Shown in pieces: positions 7,313 to 14,292 of a DNA stretch of 29,009 nucleotides. The notes below the pieces were generated by a model. The model was not told the origin of the DNA. It ran no database searches and saw only the letters and a list, made by a program, of their open reading frames with translations. Origin of the DNA: Chloroflexota bacterium. Lineage in GTDB: Bacteria > Chloroflexota > Dehalococcoidia > SHYB01 > JACPQI01. Position numbers and translations under genes: made by a program. The first letter of the stretch is position 1; each line of letters begins with the position of its first letter. The stretch is from assembly GCA_016190545.1 (NCBI GenBank), contig JACPQI010000081.1, positions 1 through 29,009 on the forward strand, read 5' to 3'.

Positions 7313-7858
7313 ATGACAATGCATAGACCTGGAGAGAAGAAGAGCGGCCAGCAACTCAGCCGCCGGCAATTCTTGAGCCTTACGTGGTGGGGCGTCGCTG
7401 GCCTCATTGGGCTGGAAGCGGGGGTTGGCCTTGTATGGTCCCTGTGGCCGAAAAGCAAGAAGCCCAAGCCCGGCGAGTTCGGCGCTGTTTTCCCGGCGGG
7501 CAATGTCAATGACTATAAAGTCGGTGATGATCCCAAGCTGGTTGAGCGAGGAAAGTTCTTTCTTTCCAGGATCCCGGACGGGTACTTGGCCCTCTACCGG
7601 CGCTGCACCCACCTGGGCTGTCCCGTGCCGTGGGCTCCGGATGAGCCTTCCCTCGATTCCCTTGGGGCCCAGGGCCAGTTCCATTGCCGCTGTCACGGCT
7701 CTCGATTTGATCGCTATGGAGTGAACAAAGACGGCCCTGCGCCTCGGCCTATGGACCTCTTGGCGGTGGACATCGGCGCTGACGGGGCCATTCGCGTGGA
7801 TACCAGCAAAATCACGACGCGCACTGGCTACGACCCCAGCCAGGCGACCAAGGGGTAA
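7313..7858 (+). CDS. Rieske 2Fe-2S protein, Tat-exported
   Basis: 181 residues. A twin-arginine signal anchor (SRRQFL, Arg17-Arg18) is followed by a hydrophobic segment (about 25-44). The cluster-binding boxes are CTHLGC (C98, H100, C103) and CRCHGS (C125, C127, H128); box II has Arg where CPCHGS is common. The Pro loop appears as GPAPRPMDLL. The protein carries electrons from quinol at the cytochrome b Qo site to the cytochrome c encoded next. It sits 39 bases after the subunit IV-like gene and ends three bases before the cytochrome c start. Ligands are complete, so the cluster should be normal. Confidence 0.93.
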   Translation: MTMHRPGEKKSGQQLSRRQFLSLTWWGVAGLIGLEAGVGLVWSLWPKSKKPKPGEFGAVFPAGNVNDYKVGDDPKLVERGKFFLSRIPDGYLALYRRCTHLGCPVPWAPDEPSLDSLGAQGQFHCRCHGSRFDRYGVNKDGPAPRPMDLLAVDIGADGAIRVDTSKITTRTGYDPSQATKG

Positions 7859-7861
7859 GCA

Positions 7862-8404
7862 ATGGACGACCTGTCAAAAAAATTCGCCATCGGCTTGGCC
7901 CTTACCCTGGCCCTCATCATCATCCTGCCTGTGTACGCCGCCTTCGAGCCGGACCGGCACGACAAGGCCACAGAGCGTTTCCTCAACGAGGAGATCGAGC
8001 GCGGCGCTAAGACCTATGTCAGCGCCTGCGTCGTCTGTCATGGACCCAAGGGTGGTGGCAAGCTGGAAGGCCCCCAGTACATCGGCTTCCCCCTCAATCC
8101 CGAGTACCGCCTCCAGGCTGGGTTGACTATGGACCTCACAGACGGCTCTGTGAGCGGTATCATCGATGAAGATACCGCTCGCAAGGTTATTGAGCGCGGC
8201 CGGTTGGGCGGTGACCTCACAGGAGAGCTAAAGAAGACTTATCCCAAGACGGACATCGCCAAGCTCACCATACCCGGCGTGAACATGCCGCTCTGGGGTG
8301 AATCTGAGGGAGGCCCGATCAAGAGCCCAGCCGTCCTTGACCTGGTGACACTCCTCATCCATTGGGACCAACACGCTGTCGACCAGGCGGCGGGAACGCA
8401 CTAA
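7862..8404 (+). CDS. Membrane-anchored mono-heme cytochrome c
   Basis: 180 residues. One N-terminal hydrophobic segment (about 9-27, signal or membrane anchor) precedes a cytochrome c domain with a single heme motif CVVCH (56-60). A Met in VNMPLWG is the likely sixth heme ligand. It is the last gene of the flavoprotein-cytochrome b-Rieske operon, with only three bases between it and the Rieske stop, so it is the probable electron acceptor of the Rieske protein, playing the part of cytochrome c1 or f. Its heme attachment would need the Ccm proteins encoded upstream. A strong palindromic terminator follows. Confidence 0.9.
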   Translation: MDDLSKKFAIGLALTLALIIILPVYAAFEPDRHDKATERFLNEEIERGAKTYVSACVVCHGPKGGGKLEGPQYIGFPLNPEYRLQAGLTMDLTDGSVSGIIDEDTARKVIERGRLGGDLTGELKKTYPKTDIAKLTIPGVNMPLWGESEGGPIKSPAVLDLVTLLIHWDQHAVDQAAGTH

Positions 8405-8431
8405 CGTACGCGACACAGGAACCGTAAAGAG

Positions 8432-8469
8432 AGATAGACTCCTGAACGGTACCGTTCAGGAGTCTATCT
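8432..8469. terminator. Perfect 38-bp palindrome, bidirectional terminator
   Basis: Two 19-base arms (8432-8450 and 8451-8469) are exact reverse complements with no spacer. AAAGAG precedes the palindrome and TTTTGAG follows it, so each strand has a short U tract after the hairpin. It lies between the cytochrome c stop (8404) and the convergent zinc-finger gene, and its right arm also encodes the last residues and stop codon of that gene. Best read as a shared terminator for the two converging transcripts. Confidence 0.85.
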
Positions 8470-8722
8470 TTTTGAGCCGCTGCTTGAGCGTATCCGGGGC
8501 CTTCTCTTGGCCCAGAGAGCCAAGGGCACGCACCGTCCTCTTGAGCGTTTCCACGAACGCCCGGCAGGGGGGACAAATTCCTAAGTGGGTGTTGGCCTGG
8601 CTGCGCTGTTCGGACGAGAGCTGGTCGTCCACATAGTCGGAGGCCATGTCCCGCAGCTTCTGGCAACCGTGATGGTCGTGGCCAGCGCGCTGTCTGCAGA
8701 AGAGTCGACGTATCAATCTCAT
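8456..8722 (-). CDS. Zinc-finger anti-sigma-like protein (zf-HC2 type)
   Basis: 88 residues with the zinc-binding anti-sigma motif HxxxCxxC (H46, C50, C53 in HLGICPPC), preceded by C20 as the likely fourth ligand. The layout C-x-LRDMASDYVDDQLS-HLGICPPC-RAFVETL is typical of putative zinc-finger (zf-HC2) domains that bind ECF sigma factors. There is no membrane segment, so it would be a soluble type. No sigma gene is adjacent; the nearest ECF sigma gene (17591-18184) has its own DUF5667 partner. The last residues and stop lie inside the palindromic terminator. It runs convergent to the Rieske/cytochrome operon. Its target is unknown. Confidence 0.72.
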   Translation of the reverse strand: MRLIRRLFCRQRAGHDHHGCQKLRDMASDYVDDQLSSEQRSQANTHLGICPPCRAFVETLKRTVRALGSLGQEKAPDTLKQRLKKIDS

Positions 8723-8751
8723 TCCACTGCTCTCCGCCTACCAAGCAAAGC

Positions 8752-8781
8752 ATACTAGCGAAGTCGCATGCGCCTTGTCAA
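8752..8781 (-). promoter_or_regulatory. Predicted promoter of the zinc-finger gene
   Basis: On the minus strand, a perfect -35 TTGACA (8781-8776) and a -10 TAGTAT (8757-8752) are separated by 18 bases. They lie 30 bases upstream of the ATG at 8722. Confidence 0.5.
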
Positions 8782-8870
8782 TGCCCCTCATATGAACTGC
8801 TCCACCTAACGTCGGCAATGGGTCGCATATGTATGATGTGCGACGGGGCGAGAAAGATTCCGCCGGACGC

Positions 8871-9929
8871 CTAAGCCCTGGGGAAGGTGACTACGTGGGT
8901 CAAGCGCACAATTGCCCTGACCCGTTCGCCTATGGGGTGGACAAGAGTGGACGGCTGGGAGCTGCGCAGTGTGCGACCCGAGGGGAGCCGGATGGTGTAG
9001 CGGTTCTCCGAGCCCCAGAACTCTCGCTCGGTGATAACCGCGTCGCCGCTGGGGTCTGGCCGGTAGTCCACGTCGTCGGGGCGGATGAGCACCTCGACCC
9101 GGCCCTTGAACGGCAGGCCCTGGGCCGTGAACACCCCCAATTCCGTCACCACCCGCAGCCCATCCATCTCGCCGGACAGAAAGTCAGCCAGCCCTACAAA
9201 GCGGGCCGCGAACCGGGTGGCGGGCACGTGGTACACCTCCTCAGGCGTGCCTATCTGCTCCACATGGCCCTCGTTCAGGACCGCAACCGTATCGGCCAGC
9301 ACGAAGGCCTCCTCTTGGTCGTGGGTTACCAGAATGGCGGTGGCGCCCTCCTTCTTCAGGATGTGGCGTACCTCACGGCGGGTCTGGGCGCGTAGGTCCG
9401 CGTCCAGGTTGCTGAAGGGCTCGTCCAGCAACACGATGAGGGGCCGGGGCGCCAGGGCCCGGGCCAGGGCGACCCGCTGCTGCTGGCCGCCCGAAAGCTC
9501 GTGGGGGTAGCGTCCCTCCATCCCGGTAAGCCCCGCCAGAGACAGGACCTCCCCCACGCGTCTAGCCTGGTCCGTCCCTTTTGGCAGGCCAAAGCTCACG
9601 TTCCCTGCCACGGTCAAGTTGGGGAAGAGGGCGTAGTCCTGAAAGACCATACCCATCCCGCGACGATCCGGCGGCACCCACGCCGTCCTGCTCGCCACCA
9701 CCCGGTCGCCCAGAGCGATAGTTCCTTCATTCGGGCGCTCGAACCCCGCGATGAGCCGCAGCGTGGTGGTCTTGCCACACCCGCTGGGGCCGAGGAGGGC
9801 TAGGAGCTCCCCCTGGCGTACGGTGAGGCTGAGGTCCTCCACCGCACGGGTCTCCCCGAACCACTTGCTTACGTTCTCCACAGTGAGGACCGCTCGGAGC
9901 GGAGGTGCCTTAACACCCGCCGTTTTCAT
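8871..9929 (-). CDS. fbpC: Ferric iron ABC transporter ATPase (FbpC-like)
   Basis: 352 residues from the ATG at 9929. Walker A GPSGCGKT is at 47-54, followed by a Q-loop (MVFQDYALFPNLTV), the signature LSGGQQQR, Walker B IVLLDEP and the switch His in LVTHDQEEA. A C-terminal regulatory domain of about 120 residues (LIRPDDVDY) matches the CysA/PotA/FbpC group. It energises the permease encoded upstream in the same operon. In-frame TTG (9956) and GTG (9953) starts have a good GAGGT site, while the ATG has GAAGG at close range, so the start is uncertain by nine residues. Spermidine and thiosulfate transporters share this ATPase type; the binding protein at the head of the operon points to iron. 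Confidence 0.82.
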   Translation of the reverse strand: MKTAGVKAPPLRAVLTVENVSKWFGETRAVEDLSLTVRQGELLALLGPSGCGKTTTLRLIAGFERPNEGTIALGDRVVASRTAWVPPDRRGMGMVFQDYALFPNLTVAGNVSFGLPKGTDQARRVGEVLSLAGLTGMEGRYPHELSGGQQQRVALARALAPRPLIVLLDEPFSNLDADLRAQTRREVRHILKKEGATAILVTHDQEEAFVLADTVAVLNEGHVEQIGTPEEVYHVPATRFAARFVGLADFLSGEMDGLRVVTELGVFTAQGLPFKGRVEVLIRPDDVDYRPDPSGDAVITEREFWGSENRYTIRLPSGRTLRSSQPSTLVHPIGERVRAIVRLTHVVTFPRA

Positions 9930-9992
9930 TCGTGCCTTCGTGATGGTTGTCACCAAAAGTTACCTCAGTATACTTGCCTGCTATGGAGAGCG

Positions 9993-11624
9993 CTAGCGTC
10001 TGCGCCGCTCCAGCCCAATAACGAAAGCCATAGGGAGAGCGGCGGCCAACACCAGCAGCATGGCGGGAGCCGCCGCCCGGGCCAAGAAGCCGCTGTCCGT
10101 TGCGGCCCAGATGGTCGTGGCTAGGCTCTTGAAGCCGATGGGACTGAGCAGCAGCGTGGCTGGCAGCTCCTTCATGGCGGTGAGAAAGACCAGGGCTGCT
10201 CCCGCCAGGAGGCCCGAACGGATGAGAGGGAGAGTGACCCTCGCCAGCGCGCTCAGGTGCCGCTTGCCCAGTCCGCGGGCGGCGTCTTCCAGGGACGGGC
10301 TTACCTGGAGTAGCGACGCCCGTACCGAGCCGACAGCCTGCGGCAGGAACAGCACCATATAGGCGAAGACCAGGAGAAAGACCGTCTGGTACATCTGCGG
10401 CGCATAGTTGGCGCTGAAGAACACCAGCGCCAGCGCCACCACAATCCCCGGCAAAGCAAAACCAAGGTACGCTGCCCGCTCGATAGCTCCGCTGAACCTT
10501 CCGGGATACCGTACCGCCAGGGTCGCCACAGGAATCGCCGCCGCCACGGCCAGCAGCGCAGCGAGGCCGGACACATAGACGGAGTTGCGCGCCGCGCTCC
10601 ACACCAGGGTGAGCGGCTCGTTGTTGCCCACGTTTTTTGCCATCCAGTAGCTCAGCACGGAAAGCGGCACTATTAGACTTGCGAACACTACGAGAGCGCA
10701 GAAGGCCAGCGCCGCCCAGCGCCAGCGGCCCAGCCGCACCACCGTTGTAGGCCGCACGGCGCCCACCGTGCTCCGGTGGTATCGCGCCCGCCCCCGGAAA
10801 TGGGCCTCCAGCAGCAGCACGCACAACGTGATGCCTACCAGCACCAGCGAGAAGACCGCCGCCAATGTGCGGTCGAAGGACCCCTGGTACTGGAGATAGA
10901 TCTGGTGCGTGAACGATTCGAAGCGCAGGAGCGACACAGCTCCGAAGTCGCTGAGGGTATAGAGAGCCACAAGAAGGCCGCCGGCCGCGATGGCTGGCCG
11001 GAGCTGGGGCACGGTGACCCGGAAAAAGGTCTCGCGGGCGCTCCGCCCCAGCCCGCGAGAAGCCTCTTCCAGGGCTGGGTCCTGGCCCCACAGCGATGCC
11101 CGGACGGTCAGGAGCACATAAGGGTACGTGAACAATGTGAGGGCAAGAAAAGCGCCGGGGAAGCCGTAGATAGCTGGGATGCTCTCGATGCCGAAGGGCT
11201 TGGCAAGCACCTGTTGCAACAACCCGTGGGGCCCAAAGGCCCCAATGATCACGAAAGCGCCTACGTACGATGGGATGACCAGGGGCAGGACGGTGAGGAT
11301 GGCCCACATCCGGTGGAGCGGCAGGTCCGTGCGCACTGTGAGCCAGGCTAAAGGCACGGCGAGGAAGGTCGCCGCCGCCGTGACGGTGACCGCGAGCAGC
11401 ACGGTCTGGCCCAGGACCCGCACGGTGCGGGAGCGCAACAGCAAGTCAAGGGCCTCGTCGCCGGCCCCGAAGGTGCGGATGAGCAGGTAGGCCAGCGGCA
11501 GCGCCATCGCCGCCGCCACCGCGATGGCAGGTACCCACAGGACGACAGGCGGCCAGGGCCGTCGCGCGCCCCGTACGCCCCGCCACCCTACCGCCAGTCC
11601 TCTGAAACCGGTTACCTGGGCCAT
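9993..11624 (-). CDS. fbpB: Ferric iron ABC transporter permease, fused double domain (FbpB-like)
   Basis: 543 residues, about twelve hydrophobic segments in two homologous halves. Each half carries an EAA loop that docks on the ATPase: EEASRGLGRSARETFFRVTVP in the first and EDAARGLGKRHLSALARVTLP in the second. Single-chain double permeases of this size are typical of FbpB/SfuB iron importers; polyamine and sulfate systems use two separate permeases. It lies between the cupredoxin gene and the ATPase gene, 36 bases before the longest possible ATPase start. The ATG follows a GAGGG stretch. A 192-base gap upstream contains only a small GC hairpin. Confidence 0.87.
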   Translation of the reverse strand: MAQVTGFRGLAVGWRGVRGARRPWPPVVLWVPAIAVAAAMALPLAYLLIRTFGAGDEALDLLLRSRTVRVLGQTVLLAVTVTAAATFLAVPLAWLTVRTDLPLHRMWAILTVLPLVIPSYVGAFVIIGAFGPHGLLQQVLAKPFGIESIPAIYGFPGAFLALTLFTYPYVLLTVRASLWGQDPALEEASRGLGRSARETFFRVTVPQLRPAIAAGGLLVALYTLSDFGAVSLLRFESFTHQIYLQYQGSFDRTLAAVFSLVLVGITLCVLLLEAHFRGRARYHRSTVGAVRPTTVVRLGRWRWAALAFCALVVFASLIVPLSVLSYWMAKNVGNNEPLTLVWSAARNSVYVSGLAALLAVAAAIPVATLAVRYPGRFSGAIERAAYLGFALPGIVVALALVFFSANYAPQMYQTVFLLVFAYMVLFLPQAVGSVRASLLQVSPSLEDAARGLGKRHLSALARVTLPLIRSGLLAGAALVFLTAMKELPATLLLSPIGFKSLATTIWAATDSGFLARAAAPAMLLVLAAALPMAFVIGLERRRR

Positions 11625-11816
11625 GCCACCAGCCCTCTTGCGTTCATGTTGAGCGATAAGTGACGGCTCCGTCCACTTGCCAGGGCTCCATTAAGGTCTC
11701 TCCTTCTTCATTTGCTGGCTGAGATAGTTTTGCGGCCCTGCCGGGCCAATGATCGTGAGCTGGGTCTCGAGCCAGGCGACTTGCGATTCCTGTGTCTGAG
11801 CTTCGAATTTGCATTC

Positions 11817-12284
11817 CTACTGGACGATGAGCTTGCCTTTCATCCCCGCCTCGTAGTGGCCCGGCTCAAAGCAAGCGACTTCCCACTCGCCTTTGGTGCC
11901 TTTCGGCGCGGTGAAGGTCAGGAGACCTCGCCCCCCCGGCTCCACCTCCACCTCCATGATCCCGTCCTCAAACTCCAGGCCCGCCTTTTGGCCTGAGAAC
12001 GTTGCCAGGACTTTCCCGAAGTCGTTGGGCTTGTACCCCACCGCCTTGTCGCCCTCCATCTCCACTCTGCGCCCGATGAGGAACTCGTGCTCCTCGCGGC
12101 CCTCGTTGACCAGTTTCAGGGAGACCTCCTGGCCCTCCCGGATCTTGATGACGTCGGGCTTGATGTACATCTCTCCGAGCCTAATCTGAATGGTCCCGGG
12201 GCTGCCCTCACCAGTACATGCCAGGACTATCCCTAGAGCTATCGCACCCAATGTCAGGGCTGAGACAAGACATGCCCTCCGCAT
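11817..12284 (-). CDS. Cupredoxin-like lipoprotein
   Basis: 155 residues. An N-terminal lipoprotein signal ends in VLAC (lipid-bearing C23). The mature part is a beta-sandwich with the type 1 copper ligands of plastocyanin-like proteins: H66 (REEHEF), then C138, H143 and M148 in CFEPGHYEAGM. It should be an exported copper electron carrier or copper-binding protein attached to the membrane surface. It lies inside the iron transporter operon, 66 bases after the binding protein gene and upstream of the permease gene. A strong AAGGAGG precedes the ATG by seven bases. A role in iron redox handling is inference from position; it could equally serve the respiratory chain. Confidence 0.8.
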   Translation of the reverse strand: MRRACLVSALTLGAIALGIVLACTGEGSPGTIQIRLGEMYIKPDVIKIREGQEVSLKLVNEGREEHEFLIGRRVEMEGDKAVGYKPNDFGKVLATFSGQKAGLEFEDGIMEVEVEPGGRGLLTFTAPKGTKGEWEVACFEPGHYEAGMKGKLIVQ

Positions 12285-12350
12285 AGCGCGCCTCCTTCAT
12301 TTTGCAATCATGGATCTGCCAGCTCGTGGCTTCCCCGATAGGCGAGCCTT

Positions 12351-13475
12351 CTACAGGATGCCGAGGTCGCGCAGCAGCTTCAACGTTCCCTCCAAGTCGT
12401 CCAGGTTGCCCAGGTCGATGTTCGGAGTCTTGAGTTGTGACAGCGGCGGCAGGTCGGGATGCGGGTTCACGCCTTGGATGAGCGGGTATTCGAAGGGATC
12501 GTCTGAACTTTCTCCACTGGCGAAGTAAGTCTGGGCTTTTCCCGACAGCATATACTCCACGAAACGCAATGCCGCCTCCTGTTTCTTGGAAGTGGCAAGG
12601 ATTCCCACACCCGCCACGTTGATCATGGCGCCAGCGTCTCCAGCGCGCGGATAGTAATTGCGCGCAGGAAAAGACGGGCCTTGTTCCTTGAGTTGGGCGT
12701 AGAGGTAGTAGTGGTTGATGAAGGCCACGTCCGCCTCGCCTGACGCGACGGCCAGCAGGGCGGTCGTGTTGTTCCGATAGGCCTTGGGCTGGTTCGCTTT
12801 GATGCCCTCCAACCACTGCCGAGCCTTCGCCTCGCCGTCCACCACACGCAAGGCGGTCACGAAGGCCTGGAAGGAGCCGTTGGTGGGCGCCCAGCCGATG
12901 CGTCCCTTCCACTTGGAGTCCGTGAACCCGTAGATGGAGTCGGGCAGGTCTTGCTCAGAGAGCTTCTTGGTGTTGTACGCCACCACGCGGGCGCGCCCGG
13001 TGACCCCTACCCATTCACCCTTGGGCGAGCGGAACCGGGCGTCAACCTTGTTCAAGATACTGTCCGGCAGCTTGACCAAAACGCCCTTCTTGGCGATAGC
13101 GCCCAGAGCGCCGGCGTCCTGAGCCCAGTACACATCGGCAGGGCTGTTCCGGCCTTCTTCAAGGATGGCCGCAGCCAGTTGGGCCGTGTCGCCGTAGCGC
13201 ACTTGGACCTTGATGCCGGTGTCCTTGGTGAACTGCTCGATGATGGCACCGACCAGTACTTGGTTGCGGCCGGAGTAGATGGTGATGGTCTGGGAGGGTT
13301 GTGGAGTGGGACGTGGTGTCGCCGTTGCCGTTGGAGCAACTGGTATCGGGGTTGTGGTAGGTTGGGGCTGTGGGCTGGGGGTCGGCGATTCGCCGCCGCC
13401 ACAGGCCGCCAGGCCCAGGGCAAGAATGGCCACGGCAAGCGCCATGACCGGTCGTAGAACACGAGGGTGACGCAA
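12351..13475 (-). CDS. fbpA: Ferric iron-binding lipoprotein (FbpA-like)
   Basis: Solute-binding protein of the iron ABC importer, 374 residues from a TTG at 13475. That start is preferred over the ATG at 13523 because AAGGAGGA (13488-13481) precedes it by five bases and because it puts a short basic N-region before the signal. The signal ends in the lipobox LAAC, then a 40-residue Pro/Thr linker, then the binding domain (TITIYSGRNQVLVGAIIEQFTKDTGIKV). A Tyr pair in INHYYLY matches the iron-coordinating Tyr-Tyr of FbpA. The chain ends with LRDLGIL. First gene of the operon; a promoter with inverted repeats lies directly upstream, suggesting metal-responsive control. Confidence 0.87.
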   Translation of the reverse strand: MRHPRVLRPVMALAVAILALGLAACGGGESPTPSPQPQPTTTPIPVAPTATATPRPTPQPSQTITIYSGRNQVLVGAIIEQFTKDTGIKVQVRYGDTAQLAAAILEEGRNSPADVYWAQDAGALGAIAKKGVLVKLPDSILNKVDARFRSPKGEWVGVTGRARVVAYNTKKLSEQDLPDSIYGFTDSKWKGRIGWAPTNGSFQAFVTALRVVDGEAKARQWLEGIKANQPKAYRNNTTALLAVASGEADVAFINHYYLYAQLKEQGPSFPARNYYPRAGDAGAMINVAGVGILATSKKQEAALRFVEYMLSGKAQTYFASGESSDDPFEYPLIQGVNPHPDLPPLSQLKTPNIDLGNLDDLEGTLKLLRDLGIL

Positions 13476-13539
13476 AGGAGTCCTCCTTACAGGTGAAGGT
13501 ATAGTATGTTGCCATGAGCGCATGCAGCGCTCTCAGCGC

Positions 13540-13569
13540 ATTAGTCTATACTAATTGTTTTGATTAGTC
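13540..13569. promoter_or_regulatory. Candidate operator: three ATTAGT half-sites over the promoter
   Basis: ATTAGT (13540-13545), ACTAAT (13550-13555) and ATTAGT (13563-13568) make one dyad with a 4-base spacer and a second with a 7-base spacer. The first dyad covers the predicted -10 and the third half-site covers the -35. That placement suits a repressor of the iron operon. The half-site has some resemblance to DtxR-family sites, but the regulator is not identifiable from the window. Confidence 0.45.
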
Positions 13570-13571
13570 AA
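13543..13571 (-). promoter_or_regulatory. Predicted promoter of the iron transporter operon
   Basis: On the minus strand, -35 TTGACT (13571-13566) and -10 TAGACT (13548-13543) are separated by 17 bases; an alternative -10, TATAGA, gives a 15-base spacer. It lies about 70 bases upstream of the TTG start. The region is AT-rich compared with its surroundings. Confidence 0.5.
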
Positions 13572-13633
13572 GACTTATAAAACAGATTAGCCTTGGTTCC
13601 ATTCGCCGCGAAGAAAAAGCTGAATAGCCGTCC

Positions 13634-13662
13634 TTGACCCTCCTTACGGCTTCCCGTATCCT
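13634..13662 (+). promoter_or_regulatory. Predicted promoter of the tRNA-Pro gene
   Basis: TTGACC (13634-13639) and TATCCT (13657-13662) have exactly 17 bases between them and end 10 bases before the mature tRNA 5' end. Confidence 0.6.
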
Positions 13663-13672
13663 TGGAGCGTAG

Positions 13673-13747
13673 CGGGGCGTAGCGCAGTGGTAGCGCGCTT
13701 GGTTTGGGACCAAGAGGTCGCCGGTTCAAATCCGGCCGCCCCGACCA
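13673..13747 (+). tRNA. tRNA-Pro (anticodon UGG)
   Basis: 75 bases folding into a complete cloverleaf. The acceptor is CGGGGCG/CGCCCCG, the D stem GCGC/GCGC, the anticodon stem CTTGG/CCAAG with loop TTTGGGA (anticodon TGG), the variable loop five bases, and the T arm GCCGG-TTCAAAT-CCGGC. The discriminator is A and the CCA end is encoded. It is transcribed towards the zinc-finger membrane protein gene, which starts 20 bases later. Confidence 0.96.
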
Positions 13748-13767
13748 TCTTTCCTGAGTAGGGCAAC

Positions 13768-14292
13768 ATGACGCAAGAGCACACGCCACCCGCACTGCGG
13801 TGCGCCAACCATCCCAACGTCGAGACGGCGCTCCGCTGCGCTTCCTGCGATAAGCCTATTTGCCCGAAGTGCTACATCTATACTCCCGTGGGCATCAAGT
13901 GCCGCCAGTGCGCTCGGCTTCGCCGCTTGCCCGTCTACAATGTGCCTCTCCCCTACTACGCCCGCGCCGTCGGCGCCATGGTGGCGAGCGCCGCTCTGGC
14001 CTCTGTCTTGTGGGTGCTGCTCTGGGACGCCTTCTACTCTTTCCTGCTCCTCTCCATCGTGGTCTGGCTCGGCACCGGTTACCTCATCGGCGAAGCTGTT
14101 TCCCAGTCGGCCAACCGCAAGAGCAGCCCCTATCTACAAGTCATCGCCGGCCTCGGCCCCGTCATCGTCTATGTAGCCAGCATCCTGGCCTTCAACAGCC
14201 AGCACTTCGTGGACGCGTCCTTCGTCAACCCGTATCGGCTCGTCGGTGTGGTTCTGGCGGTCATCGTCGCTGGTGGGCGGCTCCGGTTCTAA
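13768..14292 (+). CDS. B-box-type zinc-finger integral membrane protein
   Basis: 174 residues. The N-terminal 45 residues hold a Cys/His-rich zinc-binding module of B-box type: CANHPNVETALRCASCDKPICPKC, then HxxC-like spacing replaced by IKCRQC. About four hydrophobic segments follow (65-85, 87-108, 128-145, 155-172). Proteins with this layout are common next to rhomboid proteases or as stand-alone membrane proteins; no catalytic residues of rhomboid are seen here. It overlaps the start of the HAD gene by one base (TAATG), so the two are probably co-translated. Function unknown. Confidence 0.8.
   Translation: MTQEHTPPALRCANHPNVETALRCASCDKPICPKCYIYTPVGIKCRQCARLRRLPVYNVPLPYYARAVGAMVASAALASVLWVLLWDAFYSFLLLSIVVWLGTGYLIGEAVSQSANRKSSPYLQVIAGLGPVIVYVASILAFNSQHFVDASFVNPYRLVGVVLAVIVAGGRLRF

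Noticed and set aside
5369..7696. Two long minus-strand frames opposite the cytochrome b and Rieske genes
   Set aside because: Both lie opposite genes with clear heme or Fe-S motifs, and their translations have no family signature.
9910..11307. 465-residue minus-strand frame overlapping the permease gene
   Set aside because: It is a second frame of the same strand as the permease; the twelve-helix permease with two EAA loops is the real product.
11731..11780. GGCCC-TGCC-GGGCC hairpin downstream of the cupredoxin gene
   Set aside because: The stem has five pairs and no U tract follows on the minus strand, so it is not convincing as a terminator.
13860..14291. Long in-frame extension upstream of the HAD gene
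   Set aside because: It runs through the zinc-finger membrane protein gene in another frame, is Arg/Pro/His-rich shadow sequence, and the TAATG start at 14292 fits the HAD family.
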